A stretch of 56,791 bases of DNA from Paenibacillus sp. GTDB lineage: Bacteria; Bacillota; Bacilli; Paenibacillales; YIM-B00363. Positions 33,261 to 42,370 of the stretch are shown one piece after another. Within the stretch, counting starts at the first letter, position 1; each line of letters starts with the position of its first letter. Under the pieces are notes generated by a model, which was given only the letters and a program-made list of their open reading frames with translations, was not told where the DNA came from and searched no databases. The stretch is taken from NCBI GenBank assembly GCA_031181325.1, contig JAPSKX010000007.1, forward strand, positions 1-56,791. The letters run 5' to 3'. Made by a program: the position numbers and the translations under genes.

Positions 33261-33288
33261 GAGAGATGAGAAGATCATCTCTCTTTTT
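33261..33288 (+). terminator. Terminator of the hydrolase-murF-ddl operon
   Basis: GAGAGATGA and TCATCTCTC form a 9-bp perfect stem with a 5-nt loop, followed by TTTTT. Confidence 0.9.
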
Positions 33289-33366
33289 GTTATTTTCCGA
33301 AATGAAACCGACCGCCGGGAATTACGTATGAAGAAGTATTCGAAACGAAAATAGGAGGCGGCTCTA

Positions 33367-34044
33367 TTGTCTTTGTTTAAACGGTTGCGCGACCTTACGA
33401 TGTCCAACGTGAATGCCCTGATCGACAAGGCGGAAGACCCGATTAAGCTGACGGACCAGTACATCCGCGATATGCAAGAGGATTTGGGAGACGCCGAGAA
33501 GGCGGTAGCCGCGCAGATCGCGCTGGAGAAGAAGTTCAAGCGCCTCTACGAGGAGCAGGCCGAGCTCGTGCAGAAGCGTACGCAGCAGGCGCACACGGCG
33601 GCGCAAGCGCAAAACATCGACCTCGCGCGCCGGGCGCTGGAAGAGAAGAAGGCCGCCGAGGAGAAGATGAACGAATACAAAGCCGGCTACGAGCTGAATC
33701 TGAAGCTGGCCAACGATCTTCGGGCGAAGCTGGAAGAGATGCGCAAGGAACTGACGGAGCTGAAGAGCAAGCGCGAGATGCTCGTCGCGCGCTACAACGC
33801 CGCGAAGGCGCAGACCGAGATCAACCGCGCGATGAACGGCTTCGGCTCGGATTCGGCCGCCGCCGGACTGAAGCGGATGGAAGAGAAGATGCTTCAGATG
33901 GAAGCGCAGGCCGAGGCGAGCAACAGCTTGCACGCTTCCAAGGGCAAGTCGCTCGACGACGAGTTCGCGGCGCTCGGCAAGGACCAGGCCGTCGAGGACG
34001 AGCTGGCCGCGCTCCTGAAGCAATACGAGAACGACAAGAAATAA
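33367..34044 (+). CDS. PspA/IM30-family membrane-stress protein
   Basis: A 225-residue, almost wholly helical protein. The opening SLFKRLRDLTMSNVNALIDK is the amphipathic membrane-binding helix of PspA/LiaH/Vipp1. Long coiled coils follow at 25-195 (IALEKKFKRLYEEQAELVQK, KEKxxE-type heptads). Known members form rings or rods that stabilise damaged membranes. AGGAGGCGG precedes the TTG start. It heads a cluster with DUF350, DUF4178 and DUF4247 genes, a conserved neighbourhood for PspA homologues in Firmicutes and others, pointing to envelope stress. Confidence 0.92.
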   Translation: MSLFKRLRDLTMSNVNALIDKAEDPIKLTDQYIRDMQEDLGDAEKAVAAQIALEKKFKRLYEEQAELVQKRTQQAHTAAQAQNIDLARRALEEKKAAEEKMNEYKAGYELNLKLANDLRAKLEEMRKELTELKSKREMLVARYNAAKAQTEINRAMNGFGSDSAAAGLKRMEEKMLQMEAQAEASNSLHASKGKSLDDEFAALGKDQAVEDELAALLKQYENDKK

Positions 34045-34087
34045 TCCGGAACGCGGCATGACCGCATCCGCAATTGCATAAGCTCCG

Positions 34088-34140
34088 CGCCTGTATGTCC
34101 GATGCACGCAAAGACGCCATACAGGCGTTTTCACTTTTTT
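34088..34140 (+). terminator. Hairpin with T-rich tail after the pspA-like gene
   Basis: CGCCTGTATG and CATACAGGCG form a 10-bp perfect stem with a 20-nt loop, followed by TTTTCACTTTTTT. It may attenuate rather than fully end transcription into the DUF350 gene. Confidence 0.75.
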
Positions 34141-34161
34141 AGACCGTTCGGAGGGATTCCA

Positions 34162-34563
34162 TTGTCTTGGATCGATTATGCTCGCATTCCCGTGTGGACG
34201 GGCATGGGGGCAGTGCTTCTGTTGCTGATCATGTATCTTGACTCGCTTACGACCCGCTATCATGACATACAAGAAATCAAGGACGGGAACGTGGCGGTCA
34301 CGACCCGATTCCTGATGAAGCTGGCCGCGCAGGCGTATATTTTGGGGCAATCGATCGCGAAGTCGGATGTCATCTGGGAAGCGATCGCGACATCCGTCAT
34401 CTCGTTCGTCCTGTTGTTCGTCTTGGAGTGGATCGCTCGAGCGGTATTGTCGAAGTCGATCGGCTTCCAGCTGGAGGAAGGCATTCACGAAGGGAAGCTG
34501 AGTTACGCACTCTTCGCGGGATCGCTTCATATCGCCGGCGCTTTGATTATCGGATCGGTTTAA
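34162..34563 (+). CDS. DUF350-family membrane protein (YjfL-like)
   Basis: A 133-residue protein with about four membrane helices (14-28, 50-68, 72-95, 112-130). The segment EIKDGNVAVT between helices 1 and 2 is the DUF350 signature. The TTG at 34162 is chosen because CGGAGGGATT lies just upstream; the longer frame reads through the preceding terminator. DUF350 proteins sit beside PspA homologues in many bacteria (E. coli yjfL cluster). The biochemical role is unknown; coupling of membrane state to PspA is inferred. Confidence 0.85.
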   Translation: MSWIDYARIPVWTGMGAVLLLLIMYLDSLTTRYHDIQEIKDGNVAVTTRFLMKLAAQAYILGQSIAKSDVIWEAIATSVISFVLLFVLEWIARAVLSKSIGFQLEEGIHEGKLSYALFAGSLHIAGALIIGSV

Positions 34564-34587
34564 TCTCTCGGCAGAAGGAGCGGCAAG

Positions 34588-35094
34588 ATGAGTATATTTC
34601 GACGTATTAAAAATCTAGTAAGCAAACCCGCGCCGCCGCAGCCGGAGAAGAGCATCTTGACCGTCGGACCGGGCGATGTGTGCGAGGTATCGCTGGTGAC
34701 GTACCAAGTGACCGGCCGCACGCAAAACCGGCAGCGCAACGCGATCGTCCTGACGCTGCAGGACGGATCCGACATCAAGTATCTCGCGATCGAGGATCGG
34801 GAGAAGACGATCTATTCCCTCTACCATCCGATCGACGGCAGGCTCGATTCCTTCGAAGAGGTGCCGACGACCGTCGAATTGGACGACCGCGCGTACCATA
34901 TGGAGGAGCACTACTCGGGGTTCATCCAGTCCAGCGGCAAGACGCCGTTCCAGCAGGGCGGAGAACAATACGTGTGGCAATACAAATCGGACGATATGAT
35001 GCTGCTTCGAATCGAGTGGCAAGACGGCCGATTCATGCTGTATGAGGGCGAATCCGTGCTTCCGGCCGACGTTCGCGTGCTGCGTGGCGGGTAA
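34588..35094 (+). CDS. DUF4178-domain protein
   Basis: A 168-residue soluble protein. After a short basic start (MSIFRRIKNLVSK) come beta-rich repeats typical of DUF4178: VGPGDVCEVSLVTYQVTGR, then YLAIEDREKTIYSLYHPIDG and a second half with GEQYVWQYKSDD and RFMLYEGESV. In other bacteria DUF4178 proteins occur with PspA, DUF350, DUF4247 and polyamine synthesis genes. It lies 24 nt after the DUF350 gene and 12 nt before the DUF4247 gene, so the three form one operon. Function is unknown. Confidence 0.85.
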   Translation: MSIFRRIKNLVSKPAPPQPEKSILTVGPGDVCEVSLVTYQVTGRTQNRQRNAIVLTLQDGSDIKYLAIEDREKTIYSLYHPIDGRLDSFEEVPTTVELDDRAYHMEEHYSGFIQSSGKTPFQQGGEQYVWQYKSDDMMLLRIEWQDGRFMLYEGESVLPADVRVLRGG

Positions 35095-35106
35095 GGAGGT
35101 AGTCCA

Positions 35107-35868
35107 TTGAAATCGTGGTTGTCTCGGGGGATCAAGCATCTCCTGGTTCTCAGCTTGCTATTGCCGATCTTGGCCGGATGCGCGCAAGGGATCGACGTCA
35201 ACGAGCAATATCCGTTGGAGTCGGTCAGCGGTTCGGGCAGCGAGGCATCTTATGTGTACAGAGCGGCGGATCGCAGCGTAACGGACGTCGCGCAGGAGCT
35301 GATCGAACGAAAGACGCCGAAGGAGCGATCCGAACCGAGCGAGGAGCGGATGTTCCTCGTATATTCCGACGAGATCGTCCAGGTCCAGCAGGATCCGGAG
35401 CGACCGCAGGATGCGCTGATCGAGGTCAGTACGATCGCGTATGCCCGGAATAATTACAGCCCTAGCTTCTTAGAAGCCTATATCATAGCGTCCGTAATCG
35501 GCGATCTGTTCGATCATGGACGCTACGGCGGCAATTACAGAGGGTATGGCAGCAAGGGCTCGTATGCCCCGAAGCAGACGTACCGCACGGCGACGGCCGA
35601 CGACAAGAAGATGGCGCCGCCGATGACGGTGAACCGGTCCGGCAGCATCTTCCGACGATCGGCGGACGCCGACGCCTCGGCGTCGGGCACGTCCGGGTCG
35701 ACCTCGTCCAACGCGCCGCCATCGACGGGTTCGTCGGGGAAGATCGTGAGGTCCGGCAGCGATTCCGACGTTTCCGCGGACAAGAAGAAGAGCGTGATCA
35801 CGAAGCCGAAGAAATCGAAGGTGCCGAAGATTACGAAACGGACGGGCAAGATCGGCAGGCGACGATGA
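35107..35868 (+). CDS. DUF4247-family lipoprotein
   Basis: A 253-residue lipoprotein: signal peptide with lipobox LAGC (Cys22), a conserved domain at about 30-135 (EEPFLVYSDEIVQVQQ-like core and IAYARNNYSPSFLEAYIIAS), and a disordered Ser/Thr/Lys-rich tail from about 160 ending in basic KRTGKIGRRR. DUF4247 is found in the same PspA neighbourhood. The TTG start has AAGGAGG upstream. The protein would face the wall side of the membrane, with its basic tail able to bind anionic wall polymers. In this window the polyamine genes seen elsewhere in such clusters are absent. Confidence 0.82.
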   Translation: MKSWLSRGIKHLLVLSLLLPILAGCAQGIDVNEQYPLESVSGSGSEASYVYRAADRSVTDVAQELIERKTPKERSEPSEERMFLVYSDEIVQVQQDPERPQDALIEVSTIAYARNNYSPSFLEAYIIASVIGDLFDHGRYGGNYRGYGSKGSYAPKQTYRTATADDKKMAPPMTVNRSGSIFRRSADADASASGTSGSTSSNAPPSTGSSGKIVRSGSDSDVSADKKKSVITKPKKSKVPKITKRTGKIGRRR

Positions 35869-35874
35869 ATGCCG

Positions 35875-35920
35875 AAAAAAAGAGCGAATCCACCTGGCTT
35901 GCGGTGGTTCGCTCTTTTTT
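35875..35920. terminator. Bidirectional terminator between the DUF4247 and DUF2752 genes
   Basis: AAAAAAGAGCGAA(T)CCACC and GGTGGTTCGCTCTTTTTT pair over 18 bp with one bulge. A runs on one side and T runs on the other let it work for both converging units. Confidence 0.92.
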
Positions 35921-35926
35921 CGCGTT

Positions 35927-36340
35927 CTATAGGATCTTCGTCGGAGCCAGCCAGTCGAAGGCCGGCACATTGCGCAAGACGCCGAAAGCGACGGTCGCCG
36001 TCAACATCGCGCCCATCAACGCCATGCTCGTCCGCTTCATCCCCTTGCGGCTCGCCGCGGCGTAAGCCGCGAACAACGGAACCAAACAGAAGACCAGGGG
36101 GTTGAATCGGAACGCTTGAGGCACTTCCCCTTGCAGCAGCGCCAGCGCCGCCCGCGTCATCCCGCAGCCCGGGCAATATAATCCTGTCGCTTGGTGGAAC
36201 ACGCATGGAATGCCGAGGCCCGTGACGGGCAGCCACACCTTCAAGTAGAGCAGCGCGCCGCCGGCCAGCAAGGTGCCGCGTACGAGCGCGGGGCGCCGAA
36301 GCGGGAGCGCCGCAAGCGGCTTACGCCAGCTTGTTGACAT
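35927..36340 (-). CDS. DUF2752-family membrane protein
   Basis: A 137-residue protein with three to four membrane helices. The DUF2752 signature IPCVFHQATGLYCPGCGMTR is at 43-63, with the CPGCGMTRA block that marks the family; the two Cys residues could bind metal, though this is not shown. A second signature-type segment (FNPLVFCLVPLF) follows. Its start overlaps the end of the DUF4234 gene by 20 nt, so both are co-transcribed. Function is unknown. Confidence 0.87.
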   Translation of the reverse strand: MSTSWRKPLAALPLRRPALVRGTLLAGGALLYLKVWLPVTGLGIPCVFHQATGLYCPGCGMTRAALALLQGEVPQAFRFNPLVFCLVPLFAAYAAASRKGMKRTSMALMGAMLTATVAFGVLRNVPAFDWLAPTKIL

Positions 36341-36659
36341 CGGACTGGACCAGCGCGTACGTGACGATGCCCAAGCCGAAGAGCGTCAGCACGAGGTAAA
36401 GCACCGAATTATCCGTGCTGTGATAGCCGCGGTGCCGCTGCGCCGATTCGAGGAGCTTGCCCGCCTGGTACGACCAGATGAAGCTCCAGATCCCGCACGT
36501 TACCAGCGTAAGCAGGAAGTGCTTGCCTCCCGTGAACGATGGATCTCCGCTTACCCGTCCGACATCGTCCGTCAACACGATAAACCAATAAATTCCGAAC
36601 AATCCGCATGTAATAATCGTCAACACCACATATAATCCGATACTTCGCTGTTCGACCAT
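36321..36659 (-). CDS. DUF4234-family membrane protein
   Basis: A 112-residue protein with three membrane helices (about 8-25, 48-68, 85-103). The sequence ITCGLFGIYWFIVLTDDV, followed by LTLVTCGIWSFIWSYQAGK, shows the repeated TCGxxxxxW-type helices of DUF4234. The ribosome site is weak (AGGGCGGTG). It is the first gene of a two-gene unit with the DUF2752 protein; the pair often occurs together in Firmicutes. No function is known. Confidence 0.85.
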   Translation of the reverse strand: MVEQRSIGLYVVLTIITCGLFGIYWFIVLTDDVGRVSGDPSFTGGKHFLLTLVTCGIWSFIWSYQAGKLLESAQRHRGYHSTDNSVLYLVLTLFGLGIVTYALVQSDVNKLA

Positions 36660-36847
36660 TCCGGCACCGCCCTAACTAGGTATAATATACTGCAAAAACC
36701 GACAACAATTGACAAAAATGCCGTTCTCCATAATAAGGAACTCCGAGCCAAATTTCAAGAAAAAAATGTACGCACGAAAAATTGCGCCCCAAGACACAGG
36801 GCGCAGCGCATCGGAACACACGATTGCGGCGGGGCGAAATGGATCGC

Positions 36848-36900
36848 TTGACATAACACCTATAGGTGTTATTATGTAAATGTAACACCTATGGGTGATG
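36848..36900 (+). promoter_or_regulatory. ArsR-controlled promoter with two palindromes
   Basis: A consensus TTGACA (36848-36853) is followed by TAACACCTATAGGTGTTA (36854-36871), a perfect 18-bp palindrome filling the promoter spacer. A second copy, TAACACCTATGGGTGATG at 36883-36900, lies 29 bp further on. The ArsR-type repressor encoded downstream is the likely binder. Confidence 0.82.
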
Positions 36901-36925
36901 CATTTCTATTGGAGGCTGAATCCTA

Positions 36926-37348
36926 ATGAACGCTCAAGAACACATTCCAGACATCCGCAAGACCGTCGTCCTGAACGCCCCGATCGAGAAAGTGTGGAAA
37001 GCCGTCGCTACGTCGGAAGGGATCGCCGGCTGGTGGATGCCCAATACGTTCGAGCCGATCGTCGGCCATGCGTTCGTGCTCCATTCGGGCGCGTTCGGCG
37101 ATTCGCCCTCCACGGTGACGGAGGTCGATCCCCCGCGCAGGGTCGCCTTCGATTGGGGGAAGGACTGGCATCTCGCTTTCGAGCTGAGAGAGGTCGACGG
37201 GAAGACCGAGTTCACCTTGATTCACTCCGGCTGGGATCCGAACCAAACGACGGAATTCGGACAGCCGCATGCCGTCGTGCGCGGCATTATGGACAACGGC
37301 TGGACGAAGATCGTCGAAGAAGCGCTTCCCGCTTACGTCGCGAGATAA
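36926..37348 (+). CDS. SRPBCC/AHSA1-domain protein
   Basis: A 140-residue protein of the START-like SRPBCC fold: RKTVVLNAPIEKVWKAVATS at the first strand, the conserved GIAGWWMP motif near 32-39, and the C-terminal helix DNGWTKIVEEALPAYV. AHSA1-like proteins bind hydrophobic ligands, but their bacterial roles are mostly unknown. It is encoded 1 nt before an ArsR-type gene, a common pairing in which the SRPBCC protein and its regulator share an operon, here under a promoter filled by palindromes. Confidence 0.88.
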   Translation: MNAQEHIPDIRKTVVLNAPIEKVWKAVATSEGIAGWWMPNTFEPIVGHAFVLHSGAFGDSPSTVTEVDPPRRVAFDWGKDWHLAFELREVDGKTEFTLIHSGWDPNQTTEFGQPHAVVRGIMDNGWTKIVEEALPAYVAR

Positions 37349-37349
37349 G

Positions 37350-37688
37350 ATGCCAGCCGCCGAAGCACGCTACGACGTATTCCAAGCCGTCGCCGATCCG
37401 ACGCGCCGTAAGCTGTTGACCATGTTCGCGGAGACGGATCGGGAGTGGCCGATCGCGAAAATCGCGGAGCGGTTCCCCCTCAGCCGGACAGCCGTCAACA
37501 AGCATCTGCACGTACTGTCGGAGGCGGGACTCGTCAGCCATCGGCGCGTCGGCCGGGAGACGCGGTACCGGCTGCAGCCGGACCCGCTGCGCGAGCTCCA
37601 GCGTTGGCTGACGTATTTCGATCGATACTGGGACAATCAGCTGCTCGCGTTGAAAGCTTTCGTCGAAGAGGAAGAACCGCAGGAATAG
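37350..37688 (+). CDS. ArsR-family transcriptional regulator
   Basis: A 112-residue winged-helix repressor. The domain runs from VFQAVADPTRRKLLTMFAET through IAERFPLSRTAVNKHLHVLS (recognition helix) to the wing VGRETRYRL. No CxC metal site is present in the usual alpha-3 position, so metal sensing is unlikely; the group that pairs with SRPBCC proteins is non-metal. The ATG at 37350 directly follows the stop of the SRPBCC gene. It probably represses its own operon through the palindromes at 36854 and 36883. Confidence 0.9.
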   Translation: MPAAEARYDVFQAVADPTRRKLLTMFAETDREWPIAKIAERFPLSRTAVNKHLHVLSEAGLVSHRRVGRETRYRLQPDPLRELQRWLTYFDRYWDNQLLALKAFVEEEEPQE

Positions 37689-37701
37689 ACGTTACATGCA
37701 A

Positions 37702-37732
37702 CAAGCCTCCCGTCGCGATGACGGGAGGCTTG
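37702..37732. terminator. Shared hairpin between converging genes
   Basis: CAAGCCTCCCGTC and GACGGGAGGCTTG form a 13-bp perfect stem with a 5-nt loop. It separates the ArsR unit from the converging aldo-keto reductase; the tails are only weakly T-rich. Confidence 0.8.
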
Positions 37733-37749
37733 TCGGTCTTCATGGGGCG

Positions 37750-38667
37750 TTAAGGCAGCACGTTGCCCGCGGCGCGATAGATGTCATACCATTCTTGCCG
37801 CGACAGCGTAACGTCGGCGGCCTTGCAGCAATCCCGCAAGCGCTCGATGTTCATCGTGCCGGTGACGGGCTGCATGCGCGCCGGGTGGCGCAGCAGCCAC
37901 GCGATCGCGATCGTCGTGTTGGAGACGGAGTGCGCCGCCGCGATCTCGTCGATCTTCGCGTTTAATTCCGGGAACTTCTCGTTTCCGAGGAACACGCCCT
38001 CGAAGAAACCGTATTGGAAAGGCGACCACGGCTGGATCGTGATGTCGTTCAGTCGGCAGAAGTCGAGCACGCTGCCGTCGCGGTTGACGGCGGCGTCGTT
38101 TTCCATATTCACATTCACGCCCGCGTCGATCATCGTCGTGTTCGTGATGCTGAGCTGCAGCTGGTTCGCGACGATCGGCTGCTTCACGTACCGCCGGAGC
38201 AGCTGGATTTGCATCGGGTTCTGGTTGGATACGCCGAAGTGACGTACCTTCCCGGAACGTTCCAGCGCGTCGAACGCCTCCGCGACTTCTTCCGGCTCGA
38301 CCAAGGCGTCCGGTCGATGAAGCAGCAGCACGTCGAGATAATCGGTCTTCAGCCGCTGCAGGATGCCGTCCACCGAGGAGAGGATATGGTCCTTCGAGAA
38401 GTCGAACATGCCTTGGCGGATGCCGCACTTCGACTGCAGGATCATCGAATCGCGGATCGAAGCGTTCATGCCGACCGCTTCGGCGAATCGTTCCTCGCAT
38501 GCGCCGGCGCCGTAAATGTCCGCATGATCGAAGAAATTCGCGCCTTCTTCCATGGCCGTACGCACGAAGCGTTCCGCCTCCGGCTTCTCGAGCGATGTGA
38601 TCCGCATGCAGCCGACCGCGACGACCGGTACCTGCAGCTCGCTTGTTCCTAACGGGATCGTTCTCAT
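37750..38667 (-). CDS. Aldo-keto reductase (YdhF-like)
   Basis: A 305-residue AKR. Tetrad residues: Asp and Tyr in FFDHADIYGAG, Lys in LQSKCGIRQG and His in LLLHRPDALVEP. GVSNQNPMQIQLL is the family-typical segment after the barrel strand. This layout matches E. coli YdhF and B. subtilis-type oxidoreductases of the AKR11-like branch. The ATG at 38667 has AAGGAGGG upstream; the longer frame adds residues without a ribosome site. It is a single-gene unit. The substrate is unknown. Confidence 0.9.
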   Translation of the reverse strand: MRTIPLGTSELQVPVVAVGCMRITSLEKPEAERFVRTAMEEGANFFDHADIYGAGACEERFAEAVGMNASIRDSMILQSKCGIRQGMFDFSKDHILSSVDGILQRLKTDYLDVLLLHRPDALVEPEEVAEAFDALERSGKVRHFGVSNQNPMQIQLLRRYVKQPIVANQLQLSITNTTMIDAGVNVNMENDAAVNRDGSVLDFCRLNDITIQPWSPFQYGFFEGVFLGNEKFPELNAKIDEIAAAHSVSNTTIAIAWLLRHPARMQPVTGTMNIERLRDCCKAADVTLSRQEWYDIYRAAGNVLP

Positions 38668-38804
38668 TGGGCGTTGCCCTCCTTCGGAAAATTCAATTCC
38701 ACTCTCGATTGTGACACAGTCGAACGGGCGGTTACAACTTCTATGGCACCGGGCGCAGGAACCGGCGCGGCGGCGGAGCAAGGCGTCATCCGGCGCCAGG
38801 GGAT

Positions 38805-40775
38805 TTACGTTAACGCCTTCCTGGCGCTAAGAATGTATTTCGCCGTGTCGAGCGGGTTGACGCCGCGGCGCGGGCGCTCCGCCCGGACGTCGGGCGGGCA
38901 TTCGTCGTAGCCGTCGAAGAACGTGGACAGCGCCGCGCGGCCCTTCGTCATCGATCCGAGCTTCACGGCGTAGTCGAGCGACGTCGCGACCGGTACGCGG
39001 CCTTGGATCGTCATGCGGTCTCCGTGCGGCTCCGGCGCCTCGAAGGAGGCGCGCATGAGGACGAGGTCGTTCATGACCTTGCCTCCGAATTCCTCCGGCA
39101 CGGTAAGCCGGAACCGAAGCATTGGCTCGAGCAGCTTCGTGCCGATCCGATGCAGCCCGTCCATGATGCCCATCGGCGTGGCGACGACGAAGTCGAGCGG
39201 ATGCGTGTGCCAGACGTGGTGCTGGCCTTCGACGAGCTTAATGCGCACGTCGACGACTTCCCAGCCGTAGAGCCCTTGCTGGAGCGCTTCGGGCACGCGG
39301 CGGGCGACCTCGTTCTGGTATTGAGGCAGCAGGTCCTCCGCCCGGACGTCGGCTTCGTACTGCAGCCCCGCCCCCCGGGGCAGCGGCTCCATCGCGAAGC
39401 GCAGGATCGCCCAGCACGGCTTCGGCATCGTGTACGCGACGAAGCCCTCGCCGGCGCCGCGCAGCGTCTCCTTGTAGATGACGGACGGCTGCCCGAACGT
39501 CACGGCGAGCCCGAACCGGCTTTCGAGCAGCCGGGTTAAGATTTCGAGTTGGATCGGGCCCATCACCTTCAGGTGCAGCTCGCGCTCGTCCTGCAGCCAT
39601 TGCAGCGACAAGAGCGGGTCTTCGTCGGCAAGCTCGTGCAGAGCGGCGACGACGCGCGGATATTCCGCTTCGTTCGCCCAATGCGCCTGTACGGTGAGGA
39701 GCGGCACCGCCAGCTGCGCTTCTTCCGGCACGCCTTCGCCGCTGCCCAGCACGTCCCCGATCCGGGCTTGCTGCAGTCCGCAGACGGCCGCGATGTCGCC
39801 GGCCTCGAGCACGCCGACGTCCTCCGACTTCTGCCCCTCGACCTTGCGAATTTGCGTCACCTTCTCATCCGTCCCGAGCGTCAGATTGCGCACTGTATCC
39901 CGGTTGCGGAGCGTTCCCCGGTACAGCCTGACGTAAGCCATGCGTCCCATGGTTTTATCCCGTTCGATTTTGAACACGACGCCGGACGCCGGCCCGACGC
40001 GGTCGCCGCCGGGCTCCGGGAGGTATTGCACGATGCAGTCCATCAGCTCGCGAATGCCGATTCCCTTGCTCGAGGCGCCGAACAGCACCGGGAACAGCAT
40101 GCCGCCGCGAGCCCGCTCGACGAACGCGTCGCGCCACGATTCGCATGCTTCCTCGGCCGTCGGCGGTCCCTCTTCGAGGTACCGCTCCAGCAGCGCTTCG
40201 TCCGTCTCGGCGATCGCCTCGATCAGCTCCGCCCGGTCGTCGGGCCCGCTCGTCCACTTCACCCGAACCCCTTCGAACGTCTCGGCCGCGCCGATCGTCC
40301 TCTCGACCGGCACCGCCCGCCGGGACAAGTGCTTGCGAATGTCGGCGAGCGCGCGTTCCGCGTCCGCTCCTACGCGGTCCAATTTATTGATATAGAGAAT
40401 CGTCGGAATGTTCAGCTTGCGGAGCGCATGCCAGATGACCTCCGTCTGAGCTTGTACGCCCTCCACGGCGGACACGACGAGCACCGCGCCGTCCATCACG
40501 CGGAGCGACCGCTCGACCTCGGAGAGGAAGTCGACGTGCCCCGGCGTGTCGACGACGTTCACCGAGACGCCATTCCATTGAAACATGGTCGTCGCCGCGC
40601 GCACCGAGATGCCGCGTTCGCGCTCGACGTCCAGCCAGTCGGTCGCGGCGGTGCCGCGGTCGACGTCGCCCAGCGCGCGGATGCGCCCGCTTTCGTATAA
40701 GAGATGCTCGGTCGTCGTCGTCTTTCCGGCATCGACGTGCGCGAAGATGCCGACGTTGCGGCGGGACGCTGTCAT
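38805..40775 (-). CDS. Tet(M)-like ribosomal protection GTPase
   Basis: A 656-residue translational GTPase of the EF-G/Tet(M) type. G1 reads AHVDAGKTTTTE (12-23), switch 2 DTPGHVDF and G4 NKLDR. Domains II-V follow, and the C-terminus ends in the family-typical RPRRGVNPLDTAKYILSA. Similarity is to Tet(M)/Tet(32)-like proteins, not EF-G: short length, GTKLLEP segment and the C-terminal PRR. In Tet(M) a YSPVSTPADF loop of domain IV displaces tetracycline; here it reads VWHTHPLDF, so activity against tetracycline is uncertain. The ATG at 40775 has AGGGGG 8 nt before it. No regulator or leader peptide is adjacent. Confidence 0.85.
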   Translation of the reverse strand: MTASRRNVGIFAHVDAGKTTTTEHLLYESGRIRALGDVDRGTAATDWLDVERERGISVRAATTMFQWNGVSVNVVDTPGHVDFLSEVERSLRVMDGAVLVVSAVEGVQAQTEVIWHALRKLNIPTILYINKLDRVGADAERALADIRKHLSRRAVPVERTIGAAETFEGVRVKWTSGPDDRAELIEAIAETDEALLERYLEEGPPTAEEACESWRDAFVERARGGMLFPVLFGASSKGIGIRELMDCIVQYLPEPGGDRVGPASGVVFKIERDKTMGRMAYVRLYRGTLRNRDTVRNLTLGTDEKVTQIRKVEGQKSEDVGVLEAGDIAAVCGLQQARIGDVLGSGEGVPEEAQLAVPLLTVQAHWANEAEYPRVVAALHELADEDPLLSLQWLQDERELHLKVMGPIQLEILTRLLESRFGLAVTFGQPSVIYKETLRGAGEGFVAYTMPKPCWAILRFAMEPLPRGAGLQYEADVRAEDLLPQYQNEVARRVPEALQQGLYGWEVVDVRIKLVEGQHHVWHTHPLDFVVATPMGIMDGLHRIGTKLLEPMLRFRLTVPEEFGGKVMNDLVLMRASFEAPEPHGDRMTIQGRVPVATSLDYAVKLGSMTKGRAALSTFFDGYDECPPDVRAERPRRGVNPLDTAKYILSARKALT

Positions 40776-40926
40776 AGGCATAACCCCCTGTGTACTTCGT
40801 CCATTATACCAGACGAGGAGGGGCGTCCGCGCCGGGTTCCAGCGGATTCGCCTTTTCAATTGCATCCAAGTGTGATACGGTTGAGTTTATGATTTCAAAT
40901 GGAGAAAAAAGAGTAGGAGACTATAG

Positions 40927-42322
<1,396 letters not shown>

Positions 42323-42324
<2 letters not shown>

Positions 42325-42365
42325 AACAAGGCTGTTCTCGATCGTTTCGAGAACAGCCTTGTTTT
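42323..42365. terminator. Bidirectional terminator after the helicase gene
   Basis: AAAACAAGGCTGTTCTCGA and its exact complement form a 19-bp perfect stem with a 5-nt loop, the strongest hairpin in the window. It serves the helicase gene and the converging DUF4352 gene. Confidence 0.95.
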
Positions 42366-42370
42366 CCCTA

